A stretch of DNA of 64,000 nt from an uncultured Geobacteraceae bacterium (GCA_903901875.1 CAIUSO010000166.1:1-64000), one strand, 5' to 3'. Counted from the first letter of the stretch, positions 18,414 to 28,129 are shown. Notes: a model not told the origin generated them from the sequence alone. Translations and numbers: made by a program.

Positions 18414-18457
18414 CTGTTGCATTCAAGATGGCTGTCAAAGATAATCATATGCAACAG
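18414..18457. repeat. Partial copy of the MITE-like repeat end
   Basis: CTGTTGCATTCAAGATG matches the terminal inverted repeat of the element at 2647-2757. A short inverted copy (ATGCAACAG, 18449-18457) closes it. The stop codon of the acetoacetate decarboxylase gene lies inside, so the repeat reaches the very end of that gene. Confidence 0.5.
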
Positions 18458-19169
18458 TACCCAGCGGTAGCGTTAAATCCGTCACTATATGGACAGCAGA
18501 GATAACTTCCAACACAGGTAATTGAGCTACGGGGGCCAGCGCGTGCTGATACAACTCAAGGGCAGCCGGACCGCCCCATGCTCCTTTTATCGTAATATCA
18601 CTCAAACAGTACTGCACCAGCTCACAGATACGTGCAGTGCCGTCCACATGGGGAATTATCTTCAGTAAAAAGGAGGGAGCCCCCAGTGACTCTTTTATTG
18701 CTTCGCCATCCAGCAGAGTATGCTTGAAGCCCATGGTGCCTGTTGCTATCCGAATATCACCGTAATCGAGGGTGCCGACCAGAGTATCCTTTTGAACTCG
18801 CAATTCAGGGTTCCCCCATTTTTTAGGGAACCCCCACAGTTCCCGTCCTCCGGCAATTGGCGGATGGTTGTTTAAATACATACTGTGTGCATAACTGCCG
18901 GCAACTCCGTTCAAACTGACCGGTATTACTTGGCCTGATTCGCAATAGCTGCCGAAACCGGTGGTATCCGGCATGTTGATAAATTCAAACCTGACAATCG
19001 GTTCGACGAACTGTAGTGGCTCAGGTAGTACCTGACGAAGTAAAACGGGGTCGGTTCGATAGTTGATAATCAGATATTCACGGTCAATAAATCTATAGGG
19101 ACCAGGGGGGAAAGCCGGGCTGGTCAAGGGCATCGCGAAGGCTCTCCGTCGTACGTCATCTGCATTCAT
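18435..19169 (-). CDS. adc: Acetoacetate decarboxylase
   Basis: 244 residues, the usual length. Adc converts acetoacetate to acetone and CO2. The active-site block [10 protein letters not shown] is intact. K116 aligns with the Schiff-base lysine of the clostridial enzyme and K117 with the pKa-lowering neighbour. It is the last gene of a run ackA, CoA transferase A/B, thiolase, adc, which together form a full route from acetyl-CoA to acetone. A 67-bp gap with a hairpin (19196-19227) separates it from the thiolase gene, so its expression may be tuned separately. A role in consuming rather than making acetone is unlikely for this family. Confidence 0.93.
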   Translation of the reverse strand: MNADDVRRRAFAMPLTSPAFPPGPYRFIDREYLIINYRTDPVLLRQVLPEPLQFVEPIVRFEFINMPDTTGFGSYCESGQVIPVSLNGVAGSYAHSMYLNNHPPIAGGRELWGFPKKWGNPELRVQKDTLVGTLDYGDIRIATGTMGFKHTLLDGEAIKESLGAPSFLLKIIPHVDGTARICELVQYCLSDITIKGAWGGPAALELYQHALAPVAQLPVLEVISAVHIVTDLTLPLGTVAYDYL

Positions 19170-19195
19170 GGTATCTCTCCGTTATGTGTGACATC

Positions 19196-19227
19196 CACCC
19201 CTCCCTAACAAGTTCAGGAAGGGGTGA
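19196..19227. terminator. Intercistronic hairpin between thiolase and adc genes
   Basis: The arms CACCCCTCC and GGAAGGGGTG pair around a 12-13 base loop. No T-run follows on the minus strand. It is more likely a partial attenuator or mRNA-stability hairpin than a full terminator. Confidence 0.4.
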
Positions 19228-19236
19228 GCCGAGGAC

Positions 19237-20421
19237 TTAGTCAAGCCGTTCAACAATCATCGCGATACCCTGACCGCCACCGATGCAAAGAGCTGCAAGG
19301 CCACGTTTTACACCACGGCACTTCATTTCATACAGCAGAGTAACCAGAATTCTCGCCCCGCTGGCACCGAGCGGGTGCCCCAGCGCAATGGCACCCCCAT
19401 TTACGTTGATTTTATCCACCGGAATCTGCAACTCTCTGTTGACGCCGAGTGCCTGAACCGCAAAGGCTTCATTCAGCTCAAACAGGTCGATATCTTTCAG
19501 CTGGAGTGAGGCCTTTGCCAGTGCCTTCCTGACCGCCTCTACCGGTCCGAGTCCCATGACTTTTGGGTCACAGCCAACGGCTGCGTAACTGACGATTCGT
19601 GCCAAGGGCATAATGCCCTTCTGTTCGGCACGTTCCTGACCCATGAGAAGCACACCGGCAGCTCCGTCATTGAGCCCGGAAGAGTTGCCTGCGGTAACAA
19701 CGCCATCCTTCTGAAAGGCGGGTCTCAGGCGTGCCAGACTTTCCAGGGCCGCATCGGCCTTTGGATACTCATCATGTTCAAACATACGTGGAGTGCCATT
19801 TTTTTGCTTTATGATTACCGGGACTATTTCCGGTTTGAATCTGCCGGATTGAATTGCTCGTGCTGCTTTCCGCTGTGACTCCAGGGCAAATGCGTCAGCT
19901 TCTTCACGGGAAATATGATATTTTGCGGCAATATTCTCCGCAGTCACTCCCATGTGAATATCATTAAATGCGTCGGTAAGCCCGTCTTTGATAACCGCAT
20001 CAACCAGAGTGCCGTTACCGAGACGATACCCGCTGCGGGCGTGGTCAAGCAGGTAGGGTGCCTGGCTCATGCTTTCCATGCCGCCAGCAACTATAATATC
20101 CGCTTCGCCTGCCGCAATGGCAAGTGCTCCCAGGGCAACGCTTTTTAAACCGGAGCCGCACAGTTTGTTAACGGTATAGGATGGAACCGACTCCGGAAAG
20201 CCGGCATATACCGCAGCCTGACGTGCCGGATTCTGGCCGCAGCCGCTCTGGAACACCTGGCCGAGTATGACTTCATCGACCGTTGTCGTATCGATGGTGC
20301 TGCGCTGGATTAACGCTTCAATCACGGTTCTGCCCAGCTCAATTGCGGGAACAGTGGAAAGTTCCCCATTAAAACTGCCAACTGCCGTTCGGGCGGCAGC
20401 AACAATAACCACATTTCTCAT
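19237..20421 (-). CDS. thlA: Acetyl-CoA C-acetyltransferase (thiolase)
   Basis: 394 residues. It condenses two acetyl-CoA to acetoacetyl-CoA or runs in reverse. All catalytic marks are present: nucleophile C88 in [11 protein letters not shown], the EAFA block ([16 protein letters not shown]), His in [17 protein letters not shown], and the second Cys in ALCIGGGQG. The ATG overlaps the stop of the CoA-transferase B gene by 4 bp, so the genes are coupled. In this operon it supplies acetoacetyl-CoA for the CoA transferase and Adc (inference from order). Confidence 0.95.
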   Translation of the reverse strand: MRNVVIVAAARTAVGSFNGELSTVPAIELGRTVIEALIQRSTIDTTTVDEVILGQVFQSGCGQNPARQAAVYAGFPESVPSYTVNKLCGSGLKSVALGALAIAAGEADIIVAGGMESMSQAPYLLDHARSGYRLGNGTLVDAVIKDGLTDAFNDIHMGVTAENIAAKYHISREEADAFALESQRKAARAIQSGRFKPEIVPVIIKQKNGTPRMFEHDEYPKADAALESLARLRPAFQKDGVVTAGNSSGLNDGAAGVLLMGQERAEQKGIMPLARIVSYAAVGCDPKVMGLGPVEAVRKALAKASLQLKDIDLFELNEAFAVQALGVNRELQIPVDKINVNGGAIALGHPLGASGARILVTLLYEMKCRGVKRGLAALCIGGGQGIAMIVERLD

Positions 20422-21113
20422 CTTTTTCCCCCTGGGGTTGCACTAAAGCTACCGGTGTGCTCTGTTATGCTGTCAACGTGATCGATACAATCGGGACCGA
20501 CCGTAAAGGCGGCCTCCGTACAGCTGCGGACATCTGCAATGCTTACGCCCGGACTCAGTTCTTCCAGAACCAGACCATTGTTAATGCGAAACACCGCCAT
20601 TTCAGTTACAATCGTGTGTACTTTGCCCACGCAGGTCAGTGGCAGGGTACATTGTGTGAGAATTTTAGCGGCTCCATCTTTGGTGCAATGTTCCATGGCA
20701 ATAATGACGTGCCTGGCACCGGTAACAAGGTCCATGGCACCACCCATTCCGGGAACCTTTTTGCCGGGCACCATCCAGTTGGCCAGATTTCCCTGGCTGT
20801 CTACCTGCAATGCGCCCAGCACACTTACATCAACATGACCACCCCGGATCAGCGCGAATGACATGGCACTGTCGAAGAAGGCACCGCCCGGCAAAATCCC
20901 GCATGGCTGTCCCCCCGCATTGACAAGACAAGGGTCCGCTTCACCGAACAGTGGGCCGAGCCCGAGAAAACCATTCTCCGACTGAAGTACTATGTCAACA
21001 CCCGGCTCTAAATAATTCGGAATGAGCGTTGGCAGACCGATCCCCAGATTTACCACATCACCATTTTTAAGTTCACGTGCCACACGGCGGGCAATGATTT
21101 CTTTCGGAGTCAT
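20418..21113 (-). CDS. atoA: 3-oxoacid / acetate CoA-transferase subunit B
   Basis: 231 residues. Beta subunit of a class I CoA transferase that moves CoA between acetoacetyl-CoA and acetate or another acid. The catalytic glutamate is E46 in [10 protein letters not shown], and the [12 protein letters not shown] start is typical. I chose ATG 21113 because GAGAGG lies 7 bases upstream. An in-frame start at 21134 overlaps the preceding gene. It is two bases downstream of the subunit A gene and overlaps the thiolase gene, as expected for a complex-forming pair. The exact acid acceptor cannot be told from sequence. Confidence 0.93.
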   Translation of the reverse strand: MTPKEIIARRVARELKNGDVVNLGIGLPTLIPNYLEPGVDIVLQSENGFLGLGPLFGEADPCLVNAGGQPCGILPGGAFFDSAMSFALIRGGHVDVSVLGALQVDSQGNLANWMVPGKKVPGMGGAMDLVTGARHVIIAMEHCTKDGAAKILTQCTLPLTCVGKVHTIVTEMAVFRINNGLVLEELSPGVSIADVRSCTEAAFTVGPDCIDHVDSITEHTGSFSATPGGKR

Positions 21114-21114
21114 A

Positions 21115-21771
21115 TCAGTACCTCTCTGCAACAACGATGTTGTCTATCACGACTCCCGGTGTCACAACTGTTTCAGGATCAATTTCACCGGTATCGACCA
21201 ACTCATCCACTTCCACGATGACACGGTCTGCGGCCAGTGCCATGAGCGGATTGAAATTGCGTGCTGACTTTTCATAGACCAGATTACCGGCCCGGTCTGC
21301 CTTTTTAGCCTTAATAATTGCAATGTCGGCCCTCAGAGGCAGTTCGACAAGGTACTTGACGCTGTTTGATACCAGTTTGATTTTCCCCTCTTCGACAAGA
21401 GTTCCGATTCCGGTTTCTGTGAGAACACCTCCCAAACCGGCACCACCGCATCGAATGCGTTCTGCCAGCGTACCTTGAGGCACAAGGATAACTTCAAGCT
21501 CATTGGCAATCATTTGTCGCCCGGTTTCCGGGTTCGTACCAATGTGTGACGCAATAAGTTTTACTACCCGTTTGTTGACAATAAGCTGACCAACGCCCAT
21601 TTCAGGGAATGCGCTGTCATTACTGATAACAGTAAGATTCTTTGCGCCATTATTTATCAGTTCACGTACCAATCCTTCCGGTGAGCCAACCCCCAGAAAA
21701 CCACCGCACATGATGGTCATACCATCCTTGAATAACCCCTTTACCTCTTGTAAACTGATGCATTTATTCAT
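21115..21771 (-). CDS. atoD: 3-oxoacid / acetate CoA-transferase subunit A
   Basis: 218 residues. Alpha subunit partner of the adjacent subunit B. It has the glycine-rich start [18 protein letters not shown] and the [17 protein letters not shown] block of class I CoA transferases. The ATG overlaps the ackA stop by 4 bp. With acetate as acceptor the enzyme would give acetoacetate plus acetyl-CoA. Acetate is also the product or substrate of the co-encoded acetate kinase, so the two could exchange acetate directly (inference). Confidence 0.93.
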   Translation of the reverse strand: MNKCISLQEVKGLFKDGMTIMCGGFLGVGSPEGLVRELINNGAKNLTVISNDSAFPEMGVGQLIVNKRVVKLIASHIGTNPETGRQMIANELEVILVPQGTLAERIRCGGAGLGGVLTETGIGTLVEEGKIKLVSNSVKYLVELPLRADIAIIKAKKADRAGNLVYEKSARNFNPLMALAADRVIVEVDELVDTGEIDPETVVTPGVVIDNIVVAERY

Positions 21772-22982
21772 TGAAGTGCTCCTCGATTATTTCGGGTACC
21801 GTCCAGTGCAACACCAAGAACGCGACAGACGCTGCTCGCGATCATCCATTCCTCATCAGTATGAATAACGCGAACGGTAACTTGTCCGCCCACCACTGAA
21901 ATAACTCCTGCATTTACATCGTTCTGGTTATCATCGAGCTTGATACCGAGAAATTCCATCCCGGCGCAAATCCGGCTTCTTACAACGGGAGCGTTTTCGC
22001 CAATACCGCCAGCAAATACGAGCGTATCCACTCCCCCCATAACTGTTGCAAGCGAACCGATCCATTTTTTAACCTGGTAACAAAACAGTGCGACCGCTTC
22101 CGCCGCACGTACGTCCTCCACTTCATGGCTGAGTAAATCTCGCATGTCGGAACTGGTCTCCGAGACTCCGAGCAACCCGGATTTAAAATTGATCATATCG
22201 CTTATCTGTTTCGCACTCATTTTTTCAGATCGGGCCAAGTAGAGGAGCAGGCCTGGATCAAGATCGCCGGAGCGTGTGCCCATTGGTACGCCGGAGTTCG
22301 GTGAAAAACTCATGCTGGTATCCATGCTTTTGCCATGATGTACCGCTGCCAGGCTTGCACCATTACCCAGATGGGCAAGGATGACCCGGCCGTGAGCCGC
22401 TTCGGTGCCGCCCAGCTGGGCCAGCTCTTCCATAAGAAATTCGTAGGACAAACCGTGAAAACCATATCGGCGCACGCCCATTGTTTCATAACACCGTGGA
22501 ATGGGTATCAACTGGGCCATTCGTGGAAGGTTATGGTGAAACGCTGTGTCAAAACAGGCGACTTGGGGTAGTCCGGGAAACCGGTGGTGAAATGCTCTGG
22601 CTATCAAGATTTCTTCCGGCAGATGTTCGGGATCGAACGGGCTGAGTCGGTGCAGATCTTGAACCATTTCCGCTGAGATTCGCTGAGACGTGCTGTAATT
22701 TTGTCCGCCATACACTATGCGATGCCCTACTGCGGCCACGGGGTCATGAATGCTTCGTTCTTCTATCCAGTCCATCAGTATGCCCACCGCCACGGTGTGA
22801 TTCGGTGCGTTCACGACAGACGAAAAGTTTTCCGCACCACTCAAGCCTTTCACCCAAAAAGTAGCCTCAGGTCGTCCGATCCGTTCAAGTCTCCCCTCCA
22901 TTATTCGTTGAAGAGAATTGACCGTATCGAACAGTGCAAACCTGATACTTGATGAACCACCATTTATAGTCAGTAATCGCAT
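21768..22982 (-). CDS. ackA: Acetate/propionate kinase
   Basis: 404 residues. It transfers phosphate between ATP and acetate (or propionate). Family marks are LTINGGSSSIRFALFD, RYGFHGLSYEFLMEEL, LGNGASLAAVHHGKSMDTSM, MGTRSGDLDPG and DTLVFAGGIGENAPVVR. No phosphotransacetylase gene is adjacent. This is unusual and hints that acetyl phosphate is not made locally, or that the kinase serves acetate activation around the CoA transferase. The ATG at 22982 has no good ribosome site. It follows the DUF2127 gene by 32 bp, so it may be expressed from an upstream promoter near the HxlR regulator. Confidence 0.93.
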   Translation of the reverse strand: MRLLTINGGSSSIRFALFDTVNSLQRIMEGRLERIGRPEATFWVKGLSGAENFSSVVNAPNHTVAVGILMDWIEERSIHDPVAAVGHRIVYGGQNYSTSQRISAEMVQDLHRLSPFDPEHLPEEILIARAFHHRFPGLPQVACFDTAFHHNLPRMAQLIPIPRCYETMGVRRYGFHGLSYEFLMEELAQLGGTEAAHGRVILAHLGNGASLAAVHHGKSMDTSMSFSPNSGVPMGTRSGDLDPGLLLYLARSEKMSAKQISDMINFKSGLLGVSETSSDMRDLLSHEVEDVRAAEAVALFCYQVKKWIGSLATVMGGVDTLVFAGGIGENAPVVRSRICAGMEFLGIKLDDNQNDVNAGVISVVGGQVTVRVIHTDEEWMIASSVCRVLGVALDGTRNNRGALQ

Positions 22983-23014
22983 ATGGCTTTTAGCTCAATG
23001 TGGAGAGTTGGAAC

Positions 23015-23469
23015 CTAACTGTCCAACTGTTTTTTCTTGCCATCTCTCTGTAAAACAAACAACAGGAAAGAAACAATACCGAAATTCACTGTCAATACTG
23101 TTACCCTCGGCCATGTAACATGTTGGACCACTTCGTATACTTCAAGCGGAATATAGATACCACCGCTCAGGACGGCAAACCATTGGGCCCACGTTTTTCT
23201 CAACCAAAGGCCGATAGCTTCAATTATGCGGACTACAGAGTACACTGCAGCAACCAATGCCATGCTCCAAAGTTTAGAACTATCGATATGATCGATGAGA
23301 TCCAAAAATATTCCTGGATAATGGTTGGCTGGGTTGAGATGAAGGTGCGTAACCACGTGTAATGCGGCTTCGTGAACATCTTTATGGATGTATGTGAGAA
23401 GTTCAAAACCAACAGCCAGAACGAGAAGCCCCTTGATCCCTTCAAACAGTGCAACGATACGCAGTCCAT
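23015..23469 (-). pseudogene. DUF2127 membrane protein with a frameshift next to its start
   Basis: The frame from 23464 down to 23015 reads like a full DUF2127 protein: LRIVALFEGIKGLLVLAVGF (first helix), HLHLNPANHYP, then AVYSVVRIIEAIGLWLRK and VLSGGIYIPLEVYEV. No ATG, GTG or TTG opens this frame upstream of the helix. The only nearby ATG (23469) is in the wrong frame, one base off. A single-base loss in the GG run just after that ATG would explain it. The first usable in-frame start is GTG at 23356, which would delete the first membrane segment. It is either a recent pseudogene, a non-canonical start, or an assembly error. DUF2127 proteins have no known function. Confidence 0.65.
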
Positions 23470-23495
23470 GTGTATGAGAATGTATGATTATCTCG

Positions 23496-23885
23496 TTACC
23501 CTTGCAGTTGCTGCTGGGTTTTCAGAACATGGGGAAGGTTGGTTTCTATCCAATCAGCCAACGACTCGACTTTGTGGCCAATCTCCAGTCCCATGGGTGT
23601 CAGGGAATATTCCATATGACGCGGCACTATGGGAAAGTACACTCTGTCGACAAAGCCATCATCTTCCAGACTCTGGAGCGTCTGAGCCAGCATTTTCGAG
23701 CTGACACCTTCAACTTTTCGAAGTAAGTCACTAATTCGTTGCGTTCCTCCCATGAGGGCAACCAATACGAGAACACCCCAACGACCTGTGACATGTTTGA
23801 GAATAACTCGTGAAGGGCATTCAACTGAGAATAGTTTGCCGCGCCGAATCCGCTCGGGAATTTTTGTTATATTATGAATGGTCAT
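23496..23885 (-). CDS. HxlR-family transcriptional regulator
   Basis: 129 residues. The single winged-helix HxlR fold is recognisable from CPSRVILKHVTGRWGVLVLVAL, then ISDLLRKVEGVSSKMLAQTLQSLEDDGFVDR and the wing YSLTPMGLEIGHKVESLADWI. One Cys (in ECPSRV) lies at the position used for redox or aldehyde sensing in several family members. ATG 23885 has AAAGG about 8 bases upstream. Longer in-frame starts have no ribosome site. It heads the stretch leading to DUF2127 and the acetone-type operon and may control them (inference). A perfect 14-bp inverted repeat lies just before its start codon. Confidence 0.88.
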   Translation of the reverse strand: MTIHNITKIPERIRRGKLFSVECPSRVILKHVTGRWGVLVLVALMGGTQRISDLLRKVEGVSSKMLAQTLQSLEDDGFVDRVYFPIVPRHMEYSLTPMGLEIGHKVESLADWIETNLPHVLKTQQQLQG

Positions 23886-23900
23886 GACACGTACCTTTAT

Positions 23901-23934
23901 AGTTGAGAAACCTGTTTGAGCAGGTTTCTCAACT
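23901..23934. promoter_or_regulatory. Perfect 14-bp inverted repeat, HxlR operator or terminator
   Basis: The arms AGTTGAGAAACCTG and CAGGTTTCTCAACT are perfect complements around a 6-base centre. It lies 16 bp upstream of the HxlR start and 28 bp after the lipoprotein gene. There is no T-run on the minus strand, which favours an operator for the HxlR dimer. A terminator for the upstream gene remains possible. Confidence 0.5.
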
Positions 23935-23961
23935 GACATGAGGAATTTGGTACCGTAAGGC

Positions 23962-24609
23962 CTATTTCTTCTTGCTGTACAGCTCGGCATTTATTTCATC
24001 AAGGGCTGTGATTATTGGCTGAATCGATGTTTTTAATGTATCCAGATCCTGAACCGCCTTGCTGGCAACCGGTGTAATAGATTCGATTCCTTTCGTGGTT
24101 AGATCATTGGAGAGAAATTTCTGGATTTCCCGCAAATTGGTGAGATAACTGGTATAGGCACCCTTAACTCCGGCACCGGCCTTTGGCACCCGATCATATA
24201 TTTCTGCAAGTTTTGCACGACGATCTTCGCTCAGTTCACGAATCTCCGGATTCGTGAAGGCATCTCCTTGCTTCTCCCATTCACTAAAATATTCACTGCT
24301 GTGTGACTTCATTTCATCAAGGCGTTTGACAACTCTCTTTCCCTCATGATCAAGTTTTGCAAGTTGATCAGAATATTTATTGAAGGATTTTTTGAGATCG
24401 CCCTGTTCTGGCTTAATCAGGGAGTCCAGTGATGCCGCCGTGGTGTCACACTGAACGACAAACTTCCTGAGTTCACTATCGACATCCCGAATCGACGTAG
24501 ATGCTTTTGCTGAGCGTTGCATACCGGTTGAGGCACAGCCACCGATAAGTGAAACCGTACCGAACAGGCACATTGTGTAGATGGCAAGCGTGTGAGTTGT
24601 AAATTTCAT
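23962..24609 (-). CDS. DUF2959-like envelope lipoprotein
   Basis: 215 residues. The lipoprotein signal peptide ends in the lipobox IGGC. The mature part is almost wholly helical and charged, with long coiled-coil-like runs (around SELRKFVVQ, LDSLIKPEQGDLKKSFNKYSDQL and LREIQKFLSNDL). This resembles DUF2959 proteins, whose function is unknown. ATG 24609 has AAAGGAG upstream. The in-frame extension to 24777 would place the signal peptide internally and overlaps the promoter. A near-perfect sigma-54 promoter lies at 24706-24721 and an enhancer at 24813-24838. Co-regulation with the BON lipoprotein suggests an envelope-stress role (inference). Confidence 0.8.
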   Translation of the reverse strand: MKFTTHTLAIYTMCLFGTVSLIGGCASTGMQRSAKASTSIRDVDSELRKFVVQCDTTAASLDSLIKPEQGDLKKSFNKYSDQLAKLDHEGKRVVKRLDEMKSHSSEYFSEWEKQGDAFTNPEIRELSEDRRAKLAEIYDRVPKAGAGVKGAYTSYLTNLREIQKFLSNDLTTKGIESITPVASKAVQDLDTLKTSIQPIITALDEINAELYSKKK

Positions 24610-24705
24610 ATTGTTCTCCTTTTGTGTTGCTAATGTGCAAATCACCACTGGGCAGTGGCAATCAATGCCTGAGCAGGTTTTTCTCGTTGCTTGTTTTCGT
24701 TTAAA

Positions 24706-24721
24706 AGCAACTATAGTGCCA
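24706..24721 (-). promoter_or_regulatory. Sigma-54 promoter of the DUF2959-like lipoprotein gene
   Basis: The minus strand reads TGGCACTATAGTTGCT, matching the consensus at both -24 (TGGCAC) and -12 (TTGCT). The leader to the ATG is about 85 bases. Confidence 0.88.
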
Positions 24722-24812
24722 ACGGTCAGTTGGGAGAAATTTATGTGCAATTCCCCATTATAACAGGGCAAAAACACGATAAATTACTCCTCACGATCAC
24801 AGGGTACCCTTA

Positions 24813-24838
24813 CCATACGGCGGTTCTACCAGATGTTG
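24813..24838. promoter_or_regulatory. Sigma-54 enhancer upstream of the lipoprotein promoter
   Basis: On the minus strand the boxes CAACATCTGG and CCGTATGG are direct repeats around TAGAACCG. This spacer is identical to that of the site at 17966-17993. It lies 92-117 bp upstream of the -24 element. On plus, TGGCGGGTCGTCTGCA (24844-24859) could be a weak divergent sigma-54 promoter for the kinase gene at 24942, but it is too close to this site to be convincing. Confidence 0.65.
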
Positions 24839-24941
24839 CGGTGTGGCGGGTCGTCTGCATGTGCAGATATTTCCCTTGCAATTTTTTTCTCCCATGAGAA
24901 TATGCTTAATTGAAAATGAGACTTGAAGGCAGGAACCACTT

Positions 24942-27893
24942 ATGACAGAAACAGGTAAAACCACCACAACATCGGATGGCTTCAAAACGCGCCTTGTGCT
25001 TATTGTTATCTTGCTTAATGTGATTGTCTACAGCCTCGCAGGTATATCGCTGTACCAGAGCAGAAACAATTATGAAAAAAGAGCCGCCGTTTCAACCCAG
25101 AATATTGCGAGCGTTCTCGAACATGATCTTGACGGCACGATTGATACCATCAACATTACACTCCTTGCGGTAAAGAATGAGGCTGAACAACAGTTAGCGC
25201 ACAACGGCATTAAAAAGGACACTCTCAACGGCTATATAATCCGGCAGCACACCTACCTCCCGTCAATTTCAGCTCTCCGTATGACCGATGCAGATGGAAA
25301 CCTTATGTATGGCACCGGCTTGACAGCCGGGACCGTAATCAATATTGCTGACCGTGATTACTTCAAATTCGGACGGGACAATCCCAATGGTGAACTCTTT
25401 ATTTCAAAGCCGACTCTGGGGCGTGTAACTAACAAATGGGTCATCAACGTTTCCCGGCGCGTCAACAAACCTGACGGTTCGTTTGCAGGCATCGTATTTG
25501 GTGCACTTACATTCAATCATTTAAATAATTTATTTTCCAGTATCGACATCGGTAAGAAGGGGTCGATCACTCTTCGTGATGAAGAGTTGGCTCTCATGAT
25601 CAGATATCCTGAAGTAGCCAAATCTATTGGTAAAAAAGCCGTTTCAAAAGAGTTCTCTGACTTCTATAGGGCGGGGATAAAAAATGCGACCTTCAAGGGT
25701 GTTGCTGGCATAGACAGAACCGAGCGACTGATTACGTATAGAAAAATGGCCGAGTACCCGATAGTTATTGTCGTCGCCTTGGCACGGGATGAATACCTTG
25801 CCAGTTGGCAAAATGAGATTTTTTCGCAATTATGTCTGGTGGCCTTTTTTACCTTGTTCAGCATGTTCTCCTCACGAATGCTGCTAACCAGATGGAAGCG
25901 TGAGAAAGAAAATGAAGTAGAGCTCCGAAAAGCCAAAGGGGACCTTGAGCTGCGCGTTACAGAGCGGACTGGCGAATTGAATCAAGCGAACAGGAAGCTG
26001 AAAACGGAACTGGTGGAGCGTAAACAGGTGGAAGAAGAACTACGTGTATTCAAGGAGTCAGTTGATAACTCTTCAGATGCCATAGGCATGGCAACACGGG
26101 AAGGGAAGCATTTTTACCAGAACAAGACGTTTGATATGTTGTTCGGCGAAATTGGTGAGAGCCCCTTTGAGATATTTGCAGATGAGAATGTCGGTAAGAA
26201 TGTGTTTGAAACAATCATGTCTGGAGGATTATGGGTAGGCGAAGTACAAATGTACGGAAAGAACAGAGAACGTATGTACGTACTTCTCAGAGCCTATGCC
26301 AATAGGGATACCCAAGGAAACATCATCGGGCTTGTTGGGATCCATACTGATATAACAGAAAGTAAGCAGACCGAAAAGTTACGACGTGAAAATGAAGAAA
26401 AGTATCGAAATCTCTTCAACAATGCTGAAATTGCCATGTTCAGGACAAGGCTTGATGGTTCAGAGGTACTGGATGTTAATCAGAAATTTCTTGATATGTT
26501 GGAGAAAACCAGAGAGGAAACGATTGGAACCCCTTCAGAGGTTCTTTGGGTTGATCCGGCTGAGCGTGAGGAACTGGTGCGAAGGCTTGACGCCGATGGT
26601 CGTGTGTCAAAGTATCAGTACGAAATGCTGGATGGCAAAGGTGGTATAAAAAACTGCATTACGTCTCTGGTGCTTTACCGGGAAGAGGGTATTCTGGAAG
26701 GTACCATACTGGATATTACCGACTTCAAACGGGCAGAAGAAGATCGCCTCACCATGGAAAAACAACTTCTGCATGCCCAGAAGCTTGAGAGTCTCGGAGT
26801 GTTGGCTGGTGGCATAGCACACGATTTCAACAACATCCTGATGGCCATCATTGGCAATGCTGATCTTGCATTAATGCGAATCAACAAAGAGTCACCTGTT
26901 GTTGACAACCTGCATAAGATAGAACAGGCAGCAGCTCGGGCCGCCGATTTAGCCAAACAGATGTTGGCGTATTCTGGTAAAGGCAAGTTCGTGATTGAGG
27001 ATCTGGACTTTAATCTTCTGCTGGAAGAAATGTTGCATATGCTGGAAGTTTCAATATCCAAGAAGGCGATACTGAGGCTTAACCTCACTCCCACGCTACC
27101 AACTGTCGAAGCCGATGCGACTCAAATTCACCAGATCGTTATGAACCTTGTAATCAACGCTTCGGAAGCAATCGGGGAAAAAAGTGGCGTGATAGCTATA
27201 TCTACCGGTTGTATGGAGTGTGATAAGAGCTACCTGAAGGATGTTTGGCTGGTCGAAAATCTGACCAGTGGGCTGTACGTATACCTGGAGATTGCTGATA
27301 ACGGCTGTGGCATGGATAAAACGACCCTCGCTAAGCTTTTTGATCCTTTCTTTACCACTAAATTCACTGGGCGTGGACTGGGCATGGCCGCAGTTCTCGG
27401 GATTGTGCGGGGACACAAAGGGGCGATACGGGTATATAGCGAACCGGGGAAAGGCTCGACCTTCAAGATCCTGCTTCCTGCTTCAAACAGGCTACCTGAA
27501 ATTTTAAACGGTACGACACAGCACGACGACTGGAAGGGACAGGGCAAAGTATTACTTGTCGATGATGAAGAGACAGTGAGATGCGTAGGTTCAGAGATGC
27601 TGAAGGAACTGGGCTTTACACCGATCACCGCCAATGATGGCAGAGAAGCCATGAGGCAATTCAACACCAATCCTGACATTTCTCTTGTCATTTTAGATCT
27701 GACAATGCCTCACATGGATGGTGAACAATGTTTTCGTGAATTAAGAAAACTCAAGTCAGACATCAAGGTCATCATGTCAAGTGGCTTCGGTGAGCACGAG
27801 GTCACACAGCATTTCGCCGGTAAAGGACTTGCAGGCTTTATTCAAAAACCGTACAAGCTGTCAGTACTGAGAGATGCTATTCGGAAAATATGA
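24942..27893 (+). CDS. Membrane hybrid histidine kinase (Cache-PAS-PAS-HK-REC)
   Basis: 983 residues. A transmembrane helix (about 15-35) and a second near 290-310 enclose a periplasmic double-Cache-like sensor (ITLLAVKNEAEQQLAHNG, TLGRVTNKWVINVSRRV). A coiled coil and two PAS domains follow (about 355-470 and 475-600). The kinase is of the LAGGIAHDFNNIL type with phospho-acceptor H627, then an HATPase (NLVINASEAIG, DNGCGMD, GRGLGMAAVLGIV) and a C-terminal receiver with D919 (VILDLTMPHMDG). It senses a small external ligand and passes phosphate internally or to a separate regulator. The start has AGGAA at 9 bases. It stands alone between the lipoprotein gene and the next kinase, and the signal is unknown. 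Confidence 0.93.
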   Translation: MTETGKTTTTSDGFKTRLVLIVILLNVIVYSLAGISLYQSRNNYEKRAAVSTQNIASVLEHDLDGTIDTINITLLAVKNEAEQQLAHNGIKKDTLNGYIIRQHTYLPSISALRMTDADGNLMYGTGLTAGTVINIADRDYFKFGRDNPNGELFISKPTLGRVTNKWVINVSRRVNKPDGSFAGIVFGALTFNHLNNLFSSIDIGKKGSITLRDEELALMIRYPEVAKSIGKKAVSKEFSDFYRAGIKNATFKGVAGIDRTERLITYRKMAEYPIVIVVALARDEYLASWQNEIFSQLCLVAFFTLFSMFSSRMLLTRWKREKENEVELRKAKGDLELRVTERTGELNQANRKLKTELVERKQVEEELRVFKESVDNSSDAIGMATREGKHFYQNKTFDMLFGEIGESPFEIFADENVGKNVFETIMSGGLWVGEVQMYGKNRERMYVLLRAYANRDTQGNIIGLVGIHTDITESKQTEKLRRENEEKYRNLFNNAEIAMFRTRLDGSEVLDVNQKFLDMLEKTREETIGTPSEVLWVDPAEREELVRRLDADGRVSKYQYEMLDGKGGIKNCITSLVLYREEGILEGTILDITDFKRAEEDRLTMEKQLLHAQKLESLGVLAGGIAHDFNNILMAIIGNADLALMRINKESPVVDNLHKIEQAAARAADLAKQMLAYSGKGKFVIEDLDFNLLLEEMLHMLEVSISKKAILRLNLTPTLPTVEADATQIHQIVMNLVINASEAIGEKSGVIAISTGCMECDKSYLKDVWLVENLTSGLYVYLEIADNGCGMDKTTLAKLFDPFFTTKFTGRGLGMAAVLGIVRGHKGAIRVYSEPGKGSTFKILLPASNRLPEILNGTTQHDDWKGQGKVLLVDDEETVRCVGSEMLKELGFTPITANDGREAMRQFNTNPDISLVILDLTMPHMDGEQCFRELRKLKSDIKVIMSSGFGEHEVTQHFAGKGLAGFIQKPYKLSVLRDAIRKI

Positions 27894-28129
27894 ATCAATG
27901 AATACATTGTTGAGTATGTGTTCTTGACAGATGTTCCACCGTATGTGATAGCGGTGTTAAAATACGACGGATTCAACAACAGATCTCCTTCCAATCATCA
28001 CATCAATTATTGCATCTTCCTCCCCGTACACACAGCTGTTGACGCTTCTCTTGGGTATTCTTTTTTTTGGGTACGGTAGTTGCTTCGTCATGGGGAATGC
28101 CTGCAAGGTTCAAAAAAGGGAATAAAATC

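Noticed and set aside
24844-24859. Divergent sigma-54 promoter for the hybrid kinase at 24942
   Set aside because: The spacing fits, but -24 (TGGCGG) and -12 (CTGCA) are poor and it abuts the enhancer. Kept only as a remark.
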